Source: an uncultured Clostridia bacterium
GTDB taxonomy: Bacteria; Bacillota; Clostridia; Oscillospirales; Ruminococcaceae
DNA: 6,781 bases
Reading direction: 5' to 3'
Assembly (NCBI GenBank): GCA_947381875.1
Contig: CANCXY010000184.1
Location: 1 to 6,781 of the forward strand
Part shown: in pieces, positions 1-6,355 of the stretch
How positions within the stretch are numbered: position 1 is the first letter of the stretch
Layout of the letters: the number at the start of each line of letters is the position of its first letter
Notes under the pieces: generated by a model
What the model saw: the letters and a program-made list of their open reading frames with translations, nothing else
Databases searched by the model: none
Told to the model about the DNA's origin: nothing
Program-made: the position numbers and the translations under genes

Positions 1-871
1 GCTGTTCGGCCAACCTGTACGCCTCACGCAGGCCGCTGGAAAAGCCGGCGGCTGTCACAATCAGCGCCAGGGAAACCGCCATGCCCGCGCAGAGTGTCCA
101 ATGGCGCGTGCGGTTCTGTGCGCGGCTCCGGCGCGCAAGCTGCGGTTCGGCCGGCCGTTCCATGTGCCATGACCGCGCGCGATAGGCGCTGAAGGCGCGG
201 CGGGCAGGGGAGAAGGTTTCGAGCGGCTCCACGCGAAACGCGGTGCGCGCGGGCCTTTGCGCCGCCAGGAACAGCATCAGGCCCGACCACAGCGCGCACA
301 GCAGCAGCCCCAGCGGCGAAACGGACAGATGTAGCGTATTGGGGATGGACTGTCCTATCTCAGCAACAAAAAGCGCGTCCAAGTCGCCGAGCAGCCGCGC
401 CACCGCATCCACGCGGTTCAGGGCAGAAAAGGTGATCCACAGCCCCAGTGCCGCGCACACCATCCCCGCGGGGATAGCGACTGCGCCAAGGAAAAGCGCC
501 TCCCAGTACACGCTTGCCTGGAGCTGACGCCGCGTCGCGCCGACGCTGGCAAGCTGGCCGAGCGCGCGCACGCGCTGAGAAAGCGACACCGTGAACGCGC
601 TGCGGATCAGGAAGGCGGTCGCAAGCAGCAGCGGTACCGCCATTACGGCGGTAGCCATCAGGACAAGCAGGGCGAGAGGGGAACGGTCGATCACGTCTTT
701 CCAGGCGGCCATGTCATGCACCTCCGGGTAGATGGTGCCCGCGAGGGATATCCCGCCCATCAGTACGGCGGAAAGCAGGCTGCTTGCAATCGTGATTTCC
801 AGCAGTGTCAGCCCTGTGCGTGTGCGCTCGGCGCGCATCTGGCGCAGAGTCATTTTCCGTATCACGCTCAT
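1..871 (-). CDS. FtsX-type ABC transporter permease, 3' end cut off by the window
   Basis: Membrane subunit of an ABC exporter; it should work with the ATPase encoded just upstream. The reading frame is open from the ATG at 871-869 to the window edge, giving 290 codons with no stop. One membrane segment follows a short basic N-terminus (MSVIRKMTLRQMRAER, helix about 18-46). Three more lie at about 63-88, 117-150 and 193-212. The stretch QRVRALGQLASVGATRRQL (about 94-112) is the cytoplasmic loop typical of FtsX/MacB permeases. A basic linker at about 215-262 leads to a further hydrophobic segment at about 267-281, which looks like the start of the second half of a double-FtsX protein. Such permeases usually run to 600-800 residues, so more than half is missing here. 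The start codon overlaps the ATPase stop as ATGA, implying translational coupling. The substrate cannot be read from this fragment. Confidence 0.88.
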   Translation of the reverse strand, partial: MSVIRKMTLRQMRAERTRTGLTLLEITIASSLLSAVLMGGISLAGTIYPEVHDMAAWKDVIDRSPLALLVLMATAVMAVPLLLATAFLIRSAFTVSLSQRVRALGQLASVGATRRQLQASVYWEALFLGAVAIPAGMVCAALGLWITFSALNRVDAVARLLGDLDALFVAEIGQSIPNTLHLSVSPLGLLLCALWSGLMLFLAAQRPARTAFRVEPLETFSPARRAFSAYRARSWHMERPAEPQLARRSRAQNRTRHWTLCAGMAVSLALIVTAAGFSSGLREAYRLAEQ

Positions 872-1536
872 GGGCGCACCTCGTCCCGCACAATGCGCCC
901 GTCACTCAGGGTGATGATGCGCTTTGCCTGTAAGGCAAGCTCTAAGTTATGCGTAATGATGATTGTCGTCTCATGTATCTCCCGCAGCAGCGCCATCACC
1001 CCGGCGGTGTTCGCGGTGTCGAGGTTGCCGGTCGGCTCGTCGGCCAGCAGGAGCGCCGGGCGCGTTACCACTGCCCGCGCAATGGCGACGCGCTGCTGCT
1101 GCCCGCCGGAGAGCGTGTCGGGCAGGGCGTTCAGCTTTTCCGCAACGCCCAAACGCAGTGCAAGCGCCTCCACCTGTTCCGCATCCGGCTGCCGTGCGTC
1201 CAGCAGCAGCGGCAAAAGCAGGTTTTCCCGCACTGTAAGATAGGGGATGAGGTTATAGTTCTGATACACAAGCCCGATTTGCCGTCGACGGAACACTGTG
1301 CGGCTTTCCTCCTTCTGCGCGAACAGGTCGACCCCCGCAATCTCTACGCTGTCATCCGTCGGCACATCCACACCGCCCAGCAAATGGAGCAGCGTGGATT
1401 TGCCAGAGCCGGACGCACCTACGATTGCCGCGAAATCGCCCTGCTCCATAGAGAAGGAAACGTCGCACAGCGCGCGCACGGGTGCGCCGCCGCCGGTGTA
1501 TTCTTTGGTTAAATGACGAACTGTCAAAAAAGACAT
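868..1536 (-). CDS. ABC transporter ATP-binding protein, FtsE/LolD/MacB-like
   Basis: Cytoplasmic ATPase that powers the neighbouring FtsX-type permease; 222 residues, normal for a stand-alone nucleotide-binding subunit. All the motifs are visible: Walker A GASGSGKST at 40-48, Q-loop Gln92 (YQN), signature LSGGQ at 142-146, Walker B LLLADE at 162-167 with the D-loop after it, and switch His196 in ITHN. The frame extends upstream to 1704, but the ATG at 1536 is chosen: homology begins with MSFLTVRHLTKEY, and GGCGGGAAG lies about 5 bases before it. Upstream residues look like translated leader and would include the hairpin at 1574-1608. The loop before the switch His (HETTIIITHN) is a few residues shorter than usual. 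The family exports peptides, lipoproteins or drugs; with a two-component system next door, antimicrobial-peptide or envelope-stress resistance is the likely role, but this is inferred from context. Confidence 0.93.
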   Translation of the reverse strand: MSFLTVRHLTKEYTGGGAPVRALCDVSFSMEQGDFAAIVGASGSGKSTLLHLLGGVDVPTDDSVEIAGVDLFAQKEESRTVFRRRQIGLVYQNYNLIPYLTVRENLLLPLLLDARQPDAEQVEALALRLGVAEKLNALPDTLSGGQQQRVAIARAVVTRPALLLADEPTGNLDTANTAGVMALLREIHETTIIITHNLELALQAKRIITLSDGRIVRDEVRP

Positions 1537-1573
1537 ATTCTTCCCGCCTTTTCTGTTGGAATGGGGCGAATTT

Positions 1574-1608
1574 TGCCCTGTGCGCCCGCCAGGCAGGCAC
1601 ACAGGGCA
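1574..1608 (-). repeat. Long hairpin in the ABC transporter leader
   Basis: Read on the minus strand, a 15-base arm beginning TGCCCTGTG is followed by a 5-base loop and an arm ending CACAGGGCA. As RNA all 15 positions pair, two of them as G-U. It ends 37 bases upstream of the ATPase start, inside the expected mRNA leader. It is followed by AAAATTCG rather than a run of U, so it is not a standard intrinsic terminator. It could be an mRNA-stabilising or attenuation structure, or a protein-binding palindrome. Confidence 0.7.
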
Positions 1609-1635
1609 GGTTTCCGATATCCGCCCGATACGGCT

Positions 1636-1689
1636 ATTTTCGCAGATGAGAGTGACAGCCGCGTGACAGCAGGGTGACAATCCTGTCAC
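1636..1689 (-). promoter_or_regulatory. Candidate OmpR/PhoB-type operator and promoter for the ABC transporter genes
   Basis: On the plus strand GTGACAG occurs at 1652-1658 and 1663-1669 and GTGACAA at 1674-1680, so the heptamer repeats exactly every 11 bp. Read towards the ATPase these are TTGTCAC, CTGTCAC, CTGTCAC. Tandem heptamers spaced 11 bp apart are the hallmark of OmpR/PhoB-family binding, and CTGTCAC is close to the Pho-box heptamer CTGTCAT. A fourth copy in inverted orientation lies at 1683-1689 and makes GTGACA-N4-TGTCAC with the third. A weak -10 candidate GAAAAT (1641-1636) follows the last heptamer by 10 bases, the usual geometry when the boxes replace a -35. The obvious ligand is the response regulator of this locus, whose receiver is damaged. 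The repeats are certain; the promoter is inferred. Confidence 0.6.
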
Positions 1690-1707
1690 TTTGGCGGGGA
1701 TCAATGA

Positions 1708-2249
1708 CTATTTTGCCTGGCACTTTTTCTTGTGCGCTTTTATTTTTTTGATCGCCCAGTCATAATGGCTTGCGGTGCTGCTGACAAAATAGGACCCCAA
1801 CGGGCTGCCCCCGACCCATTTGTATACGCCTCTGGAAAACAACTCCTCATTGGAAAAAGTTTCCGCCAAACGCAGTACATCATGATGGGAGCCATCCAGC
1901 ATTTCTTTTGCTTTTTCCAAAGATGTATCCTGGTGTTTTTCCAAGACCCCACGTTCATTTCCCCATAGGTTTTCCAGTTATAGGGTTCTGGAAGGAATGG
2001 CTTGGCTTCGCCGCTCTGGTTGGAATGCACCCAGTTCAGCAGCAGTTGATGCCATTCGTACAAGTGGATCAGGACATCCCGGAGGTTTTTATCCCGTTTC
2101 CAATGCGCCTCCTTCTTTTTTTCGTCATCGGAAAAATCAAAAACGGTGGATAGTTCCTGTTCGGACAAGCCCGCAATGAGCTTGTTCAATGCTTCATAGC
2201 GAGTTGCGGCAGCAGTCAGAAGGTCTGTTTTGGTGGTTGGTCTGGACAT
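1708..2249 (-). pseudogene. ClbS/DfsB-family four-helix-bundle protein, frameshifted
   Basis: Small cytoplasmic helical-bundle protein of the ClbS/DfsB (DUF1706) family, whose best-known member, ClbS, protects cells from colibactin. Frame one starts at the ATG 2249 (MSRPTTKTDLL), with AGAGG about 8 bases upstream, and carries the conserved HWKRDKNLRDVLIHLYEWHQ region (about 49-68) and FLPEPYNWKTYGEMN (about 85-99). After Trp103 that frame loses homology. The family sequence continues in the next frame as EKHQDTSLEKAKEML and ends SHYDWAIKKIKAHKKK. Adding one G to the GG at 1941-1942 restores W-E-K-H-Q and a 180-residue protein, near the family's usual length of about 170. It follows the WYL regulator, which probably controls it. 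As written, the product lacks its C-terminal third. It is a pseudogene unless the missing base is a sequencing error. Confidence 0.85.
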
Positions 2250-2281
2250 GGCACATACCTCTTTTCTGTTATTGTGCTTTC

Positions 2282-2315
2282 AGTATACCATCCATATCCT
2301 GACACCCTCTGTCAA
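2282..2315 (-). promoter_or_regulatory. Promoter and operator for the ClbS-like gene
   Basis: Minus-strand TTGACA (2315-2310) and an extended -10 TGG-TATACT (hexamer 2287-2282) precede the ClbS-like ATG. The spacer is 22 bp, well beyond the normal 16-18. An inverted repeat TGACA-N5-TGTCA (2300-2314) overlaps the TTGACA and fills part of the spacer, and the upstream half also contains the WYL gene's stop codon. The layout suggests a site for the adjacent WYL regulator, repressing by occlusion or activating a badly spaced promoter. The motifs are seen directly; the ligand is inferred. Confidence 0.6.
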
Positions 2316-3208
2316 GGTTTATTTTTTTCATAAATCGCCAAAGCCTGCGCGGCCACTTCCTCCCGTAAATACGCTGGCTCTATGATTTTCACCTGTGTCC
2401 CGAATGAAAGAAGATAGCCTGTCAGCCATGCGTCGGCGGGCAGGTTTGCGCGGATGAGAAGGTCTCCGTTTTCCTGCTGTTCTATTTGTGTTTCGTCAAA
2501 TTCATCCCACACCCGGTAGGCGGTTTCCCTGGAAAACAGAAGGACAATTTGCGTGTACGCCTTCGGCCCGCCGCTTTCCGCCTCCGGGCAGGGCCTTGGC
2601 ACGAAGGTCTGCCCGGATATTTCCAAATGGGAAATGCGGTGTAATTTGAACAGGCGGAAATCCTGTTTTTCCAGGCAGAACGCTTTCAGGTACCATGCTT
2701 TTGATTTGTAAAATAATTTTAACGGCTGCACGCGGCGTTTGCTTTTCCCGCCGTTCGCGTTTGCATAGAACATCGTGATTTCCCGGTGTTGGATCACCGC
2801 TGTTTTCAGCATTTCAAATTTTTCGTTATCGCGGCCTGGATTCCCCCAGCGGGAGAAGTCCACTTCCAGCCAGCTTCCCGCGTCCATATGAAAAAGCGCG
2901 GATAATTTTGTCAGCGTCTCCCGTCCCGCCGCATACCCTGTGGCAGAGAGGCCCTCTATCGCCGACAATATTTCTTCCTTCTCTTTTTCGGACAGGAGCG
3001 TCCGGTCCAAAGAGAAATCCGGCAGCAAACAGATCCCACCATTCCTCCCCGGTTCGGCATAGATGGGGATGCCTGCGCCGCTCAACGCGTCTATATCGCG
3101 GTAGATCGTCCGGGCGGAGACTTCCATTTCATCCGCCAGTTCCGCGGCGGTGGCATGTCCTTTCTCCAAAAGATGGTATAAAATTTTGAACAGACGGCTG
3201 TCTGACAT
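2312..3208 (-). CDS. WYL-domain transcriptional regulator (YafY family)
   Basis: DNA-binding regulator of 298 residues, a normal length for HTH_11-WYL-WCX proteins. The N-terminal winged helix-turn-helix spans about 5-60, with recognition region ELADEMEVSARTIYRDIDAL (about 23-42) and wing GRNGGI. A linker of about 60 residues leads to the WYL domain (about 135-205), with the literal WYL motif at 172-174 followed by RLFKLHRI; the C-terminal WCX part is about 218-295. The frame can start at 3232, where ATGA overlaps the kinase stop. The ATG at 3208 is preferred because GGGAAGGAG precedes it by about 5 bases and MSDSRLFKILYHLL is the usual family start. It follows the kinase by about 20 bases, so it could be co-transcribed with it. 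Its likely target is the promoter at 2282-2315 before the ClbS-like gene. The ligand is unknown. The gene is intact, and its GC (about 43-47% in rows I counted) is lower than in the kinase. Confidence 0.92.
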   Translation of the reverse strand: MSDSRLFKILYHLLEKGHATAAELADEMEVSARTIYRDIDALSGAGIPIYAEPGRNGGICLLPDFSLDRTLLSEKEKEEILSAIEGLSATGYAAGRETLTKLSALFHMDAGSWLEVDFSRWGNPGRDNEKFEMLKTAVIQHREITMFYANANGGKSKRRVQPLKLFYKSKAWYLKAFCLEKQDFRLFKLHRISHLEISGQTFVPRPCPEAESGGPKAYTQIVLLFSRETAYRVWDEFDETQIEQQENGDLLIRANLPADAWLTGYLLSFGTQVKIIEPAYLREEVAAQALAIYEKNKP

Positions 3209-3228
3209 GACGACTCCTTCCCAATGGT

Positions 3229-4220
3229 TCATATATACAGCCGGAGCGTAAACCGCACGCTGCCCGGCATATTTTCGGCGGTAAGCTCGCCGCCCTGCCC
3301 CTGCGCGATGGCGCGGGCCAGCGCAAGCCCAATCCCGGCGGCGGAGGAAGCAGCGTTTGGCCCTTTGTGGAAACGTTCAAAAATATGCGGCATTTCGTCC
3401 GGGGGGATTGGCGCGCCCGTATTTTGTACAGTAAACACAAACCAGAGGGGCGTCCTTTCCGCATGCACCCAGATACACCCGCCATCGGGCGTATGCTCCA
3501 TGGCGTTTTTGACAAGGTTTTTGCCAGCGCCTCCGCTGTCCACGCCGCGTCACAGCGGCAGATAAGGCCGTCGGGGCAGTCCACAGAAAAATCAATGTTC
3601 TTTTGCCCCATCACAGCAAGGAAACTGCCGCAGGCGCGGTGAAGGACGGCGTCGGCGGGCTGTTCTTCCGGGTGGAACAAAACGGCTTTTGCGTCCAGGC
3701 GGCTCATTTTCAAAAGACGTTCCACCAGCCATTGTACGCGGTCCACCTGTTCGCCCACTGTTAGGGCGCAGGCTGATTTCATTTCGGCGGGCGTATCCGG
3801 CTCGGCCCAAAGCTCCGCCTGCAAAGAGATAGCCGCCAGCGGCGTTTTCAGTTGGTGGGCGATGTTGCTCAGGGAATCGCTTAAAAAGGTGCGGTCCTTT
3901 TCCAGCGCGGCCCGCTGGGTGTCCAGCACGGTCGTCACTTTGTAAAGATCATCTTTCAGGGCACTCAGTTCTCCTGGGCGCTCGTCGCGGATATCCACCG
4001 GCTCCTTGCCGAGGTATACGTCCATCAGGTAGCGCGAAAGTCTGGCGATCTCCCGGTAGCGCCAGCGTGTGAATGCCAGCGCAAGCGCGCACAGAAGAAG
4101 GCAGGCCGCAAGGCAGAACAACGCCGCCCACACGCCCCACAGTGCCGCCGCCAGCAGGGACGCCGCCGCAGAGGCTCCCAGCAGCGCCGCCGCAAAGCAG
4201 CCCACTTCACGATTTCGCAT
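3229..4220 (-). pseudogene. Intramembrane-type sensor histidine kinase, frameshifted before the ATP-binding N box
   Basis: Membrane sensor kinase paired with the response regulator just upstream. The ATG at 4220 overlaps the regulator's end by 14 bases and has GGGAGGG about 8 bases ahead. Residues 8-51 are two hydrophobic helices with almost no external loop, as in BceS-like kinases that sense through a partner transporter. A HAMP-like stretch is followed by the H box, with His122 in NIAHQLKTPL. The catalytic domain begins but loses frame at about residue 233, at a run of five A (plus-strand T at 3518-3522). The next frame carries the N box NLVKNAMEHTPDGG, then NTGAPIP, the F box IFERFHKG and the G box GIGLALA, ending at 3229. 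Removing two A gives EALANLVKNA, the normal spacing, and a 329-residue protein; adding one base also restores frame but leaves an extra residue. As written, the product lacks its ATP-binding site. Confidence 0.9.
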
Positions 4221-4750
4221 ACACGGCACCCTCCCAGCGGTACCCAATGCCGCGCACAGTCGAGATAAACGGCTCGTCGGACGTTTTCAGCTTTTCCCGC
4301 AGGCGCTTGACGGTGACGGTTAGCGTGTTGTCGTTGACATAGCTGCCGCCCTGGTCCCACAATAGCTGCAAAAGTTGTCCGCGTTCCAGCACCTGCCCGG
4401 CGTGCGTCAGGAATACGAGGAGCAGGCGGTATTCCTGCGCGGTCAGTTCCAACGACTGCCCCTCCAAACGCGCCTGCATGGTGCGCGTGTCCACCTCTAA
4501 GCCCCGGCACAGATAACGTTCCGTGCGCGCCCTGCGCCGCAGGACGGCCCGCAGGCGTGCGGTGAGTTCCCTGGCCCGGAACGGCTTTTCGATATAGTCG
4601 TCCGCGCCGCCCTCCAAACTCTGCACAGCGCTCCATTCGTCGGTGCGCGCCGTCAGGATGAGGATGGCGGCATTGCCCGCCGTCCGCCGCCAACAGACAC
4701 GCCAGCGGTTCGCGGATAGCCGCTTCATCCTCCACCAGAAGAATTTTCAT
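4207..4750 (-). pseudogene. OmpR-family response regulator with internal receiver deletion and frameshift
   Basis: DNA-binding partner of the kinase. The ATG at 4750 (ribosome binding site GGGGGAG about 6 bases upstream) opens a normal receiver, MKILLVEDEAAIREPLACLL, with acidic residues Glu7, Asp8 and Glu9. After Gly24 homology stops. It resumes one frame over at AAILILTARTDEW, which in normal receivers lies about 75 residues in. The gene is 544 bases; family members of about 225 residues need about 680. So roughly 135-140 bases are missing near 4675-4684, a number that is not a multiple of three, and with them the phospho-acceptor Asp. Downstream the receiver end (ADDYIEKPF, conserved Lys) and the whole winged-helix domain (LTAQEYRLL to VRGIGYRWEG) are intact. 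A 173-residue frame starts at an ATG at 4728, but GGAGG directly abuts that ATG, a poor spacing. Whether any DNA-binding protein is made is unknown. Confidence 0.9.
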
Positions 4751-4774
4751 TGCAACTCCCCCTTGCACAAAAAC

Positions 4775-4804
4775 AGTATAGCACATATCCCGGCAAATGG
4801 ACAA
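4775..4804 (-). promoter_or_regulatory. Promoter for the two-component operon
   Basis: On the minus strand TTGTCC (4804-4799) and TATACT (4780-4775) are separated by 18 bases. TGC just before the -10 makes it an extended -10 element. It lies about 25 bases upstream of the response-regulator start, with GGGGGAG between. I found no 11-bp repeat here like the one upstream of the ATPase, so autoregulation is not evident. Confidence 0.65.
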
Positions 4805-4813
4805 GGGGCTGTG

Positions 4814-4936
4814 TTGGGCTGCCGCCCAAACCTGCCCAGAGGCTCTGCCTCTGGACTCCGCCAAAGGGGCGCGCCCCTTTGGAATCCCATCTTGTTCCAA
4901 AGGAATAGGGGGGCATGCGGTTTGCAAAACTTTTGC
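4814..4936. repeat. Cluster of GC-rich palindromes between divergent promoters
   Basis: Five inverted repeats sit in 123 bases. They are TTGGGC/GCCCAA at 4814-4829; CCAGAGGC/GCCTCTGG at 4836-4854 with a 3-base loop; a perfect 22-base palindrome, CCAAAGGGGCG and its complement, at 4861-4882; TTCC/GGAA at 4895-4905; and GCAAAA/TTTTGC at 4924-4936. None is followed by a clear T-run in either direction, so intrinsic terminators are not supported. The style resembles GC-rich intergenic repeats common in Clostridia, possibly a multicopy REP- or MITE-like element. That it is repeated elsewhere is an inference from one copy. Confidence 0.65.
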
Positions 4937-4967
4937 GGATTGTATAGCGCGTCAAGCGCCGATATGG

Positions 4968-4973
4968 TATAAT
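4968..4973 (+). promoter_or_regulatory. -10 element of the phosphorylase promoter
   Basis: A perfect TATAAT preceded by TGG, an extended -10, lies 45 bases upstream of the phosphorylase start. There is no good -35 at normal spacing: the nearest candidate, TTGTAT at 4940-4945, is 22 bases away. A small GCGC-N5-GCGC inverted repeat (4947-4959) fills the -35 zone and could be a regulator site. The ribosome binding site AAGGAGG is at 5002-5008. Confidence 0.7.
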
Positions 4974-5017
4974 AGAATCAAAACAGACCAGACACAAAAC
5001 GAAGGAGGCAAGGAACT

Positions 5018-6355
5018 ATGCGTATGTATGATATCATCGCCAAAAAACGGGACGGCGGCACGCTGACAAAGGAGGAGATCGAATTTTTTGTACACGGTTT
5101 TACAGCGGGCACGATTCCTGACTACCAGGCCAGCGCCCTGCTGATGGCGATTTACTTGCGCGGTATGACGGCACAGGAGACCGCCCAGCTTACCGCCGCT
5201 ATGGCGCACAGCGGCGATATGGTCGACCTGTCGCCCATCGCGGGCGTAAAAGTGGATAAGCATTCCACGGGTGGCGTCGGCGATAAAACGACGTTTGTCG
5301 TCGCGCCCCTTGCGGCGGCATGCGGCGTAAAGCTGGCAAAGATGAGTGGTCGCGGCCTTGGGCACACCGGCGGTACGGTGGATAAGATGGAGGCAATCCC
5401 CGGCTGTGCCGTCTCCCTCTCCCAGAAAGCATTTTTCCGGCAGGTGGAGGAGATTGGCCTCGCGGTGATCGGGCAGACAGGCAATTTGGCTCCTGCTGAT
5501 AAAAAGATCTATGCCCTGCGCGATGTGACGGCTACTGTCTCGTGCATCCCTCTGATCGCCAGCAGTATCATGAGTAAAAAGCTCGCTTCGGGTGCAGACT
5601 GTATCCTGCTGGATGTCAAAACAGGCAGCGGCGCGTTTATGAAAACATTGGATGATTCCATTGCACTGGCAAAAGCGATGGTGGAGATAGGGGAACACAA
5701 CGGACGGCGCACAGCGGCGCTCATTACCGATATGGATACACCTCTGGGCTGCAACATTGGAAACAGCCTGGAGGTGATCGAAGCAGTAGAAACACTGCGC
5801 GGTCAAGGCCCGGCGGACCTGACAGAAGTGTGCCTCGCGCTGACAGCAAACCTCCTGTACCTGGCAGGGCAGGGGAGCTTAACCGATTGCCGCGCCCGTG
5901 CTGCTCAGGCGCTTGCCGACGGCAGCGGCTATGAAAAGCTGCGCGCCATGGTGGCCGCGCAGGGCGGCGATATGTCTGTTTTGGACGATACAACAAAATT
6001 TGCACCCGCCGCCTATGCGCAGGACGTATTGTGCGAAGCGGACGGCTATCTTGCCGCGACAGATACGGAAGGCATTGGCATTGCGACAGTCCTGCTTGGT
6101 GCGGGGCGCGAAACAAAGGAAAGCCCCATTGATTACGCAGCGGGTATCCGCCTGCGCAAAAAAGCAGGGGACAGGGTACGGCGAGGGGAAATGCTTGCCA
6201 CGCTCTACGCGGCGGACGCGGAAAAATGCCGGGCGGCGGAAGAAAAACTGCGCGCTTCGCTGACATTTGCCGAAACCGCGCCAGCCCGTCCTGCCTTAAT
6301 CCTTGCCCGTGTGGATAAGGATGGCGTTATGAAAATGGAACAAGGAAAAGCATAG
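5018..6355 (+). CDS. pdp: Pyrimidine-nucleoside phosphorylase
   Basis: Cytoplasmic salvage enzyme that splits uridine, deoxyuridine and thymidine with phosphate into base and (deoxy)ribose 1-phosphate; family members act as dimers. The 445 residues match the family's usual 430-440. The helical domain is about 1-65, the phosphate-binding domain about 75-335 and the C-terminal PYNP domain about 345-420. Motifs: phosphate loop KHSTGGVGDKT at 81-91, family signature SGRGLGHTGGTVDKME at 110-125, and LLDVKTGSGAFM at 197-208. Arg168, Ser183 and Lys187 fall exactly where the base-binding residues lie in Bacillus enzymes. Lys108 favours the broad Firmicute pyrimidine type over E. coli thymidine phosphorylase, which has Met there. 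The ATG at 5018 is chosen because AAGGAGG ends 9 bases upstream; a second ATG at 5024 is possible. It is intact, transcribed away from the two-component operon, and has no other nucleoside gene beside it. Confidence 0.96.
   Translation: MRMYDIIAKKRDGGTLTKEEIEFFVHGFTAGTIPDYQASALLMAIYLRGMTAQETAQLTAAMAHSGDMVDLSPIAGVKVDKHSTGGVGDKTTFVVAPLAAACGVKLAKMSGRGLGHTGGTVDKMEAIPGCAVSLSQKAFFRQVEEIGLAVIGQTGNLAPADKKIYALRDVTATVSCIPLIASSIMSKKLASGADCILLDVKTGSGAFMKTLDDSIALAKAMVEIGEHNGRRTAALITDMDTPLGCNIGNSLEVIEAVETLRGQGPADLTEVCLALTANLLYLAGQGSLTDCRARAAQALADGSGYEKLRAMVAAQGGDMSVLDDTTKFAPAAYAQDVLCEADGYLAATDTEGIGIATVLLGAGRETKESPIDYAAGIRLRKKAGDRVRRGEMLATLYAADAEKCRAAEEKLRASLTFAETAPARPALILARVDKDGVMKMEQGKA

Noticed and set aside
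949..1512. Long plus-strand open frames opposite the ATPase gene
   Set aside because: They are antisense shadows of a GC-rich gene whose minus-strand frame carries every ABC ATPase motif; the translations are low-complexity and have no proper start context.
3390..3440. Asn instead of Asp in the kinase NTGAPIP motif as an inactivating change
   Set aside because: Asn or similar residues are seen at this position in several Firmicute kinase subfamilies, so it is not clear evidence of loss.
3515..3525. Programmed -1 frameshift in the kinase
   Set aside because: The run gives only one AAA codon in the zero frame, not the A-AAA-AAG type heptamer. I see no stimulatory element, and slipping would leave an extra residue before the N box.
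4861..4882. Perfect 22-base palindrome as an intrinsic terminator
   Set aside because: There is no T-run after it on either strand, and both flanking genes are transcribed away from it.
4025..4927. A 300-codon minus-strand frame spanning regulator and kinase
   Set aside because: Only its segment from 4750 to about 4680 is real receiver sequence. The rest is out-of-frame translation of the regulator and kinase after the deletion.
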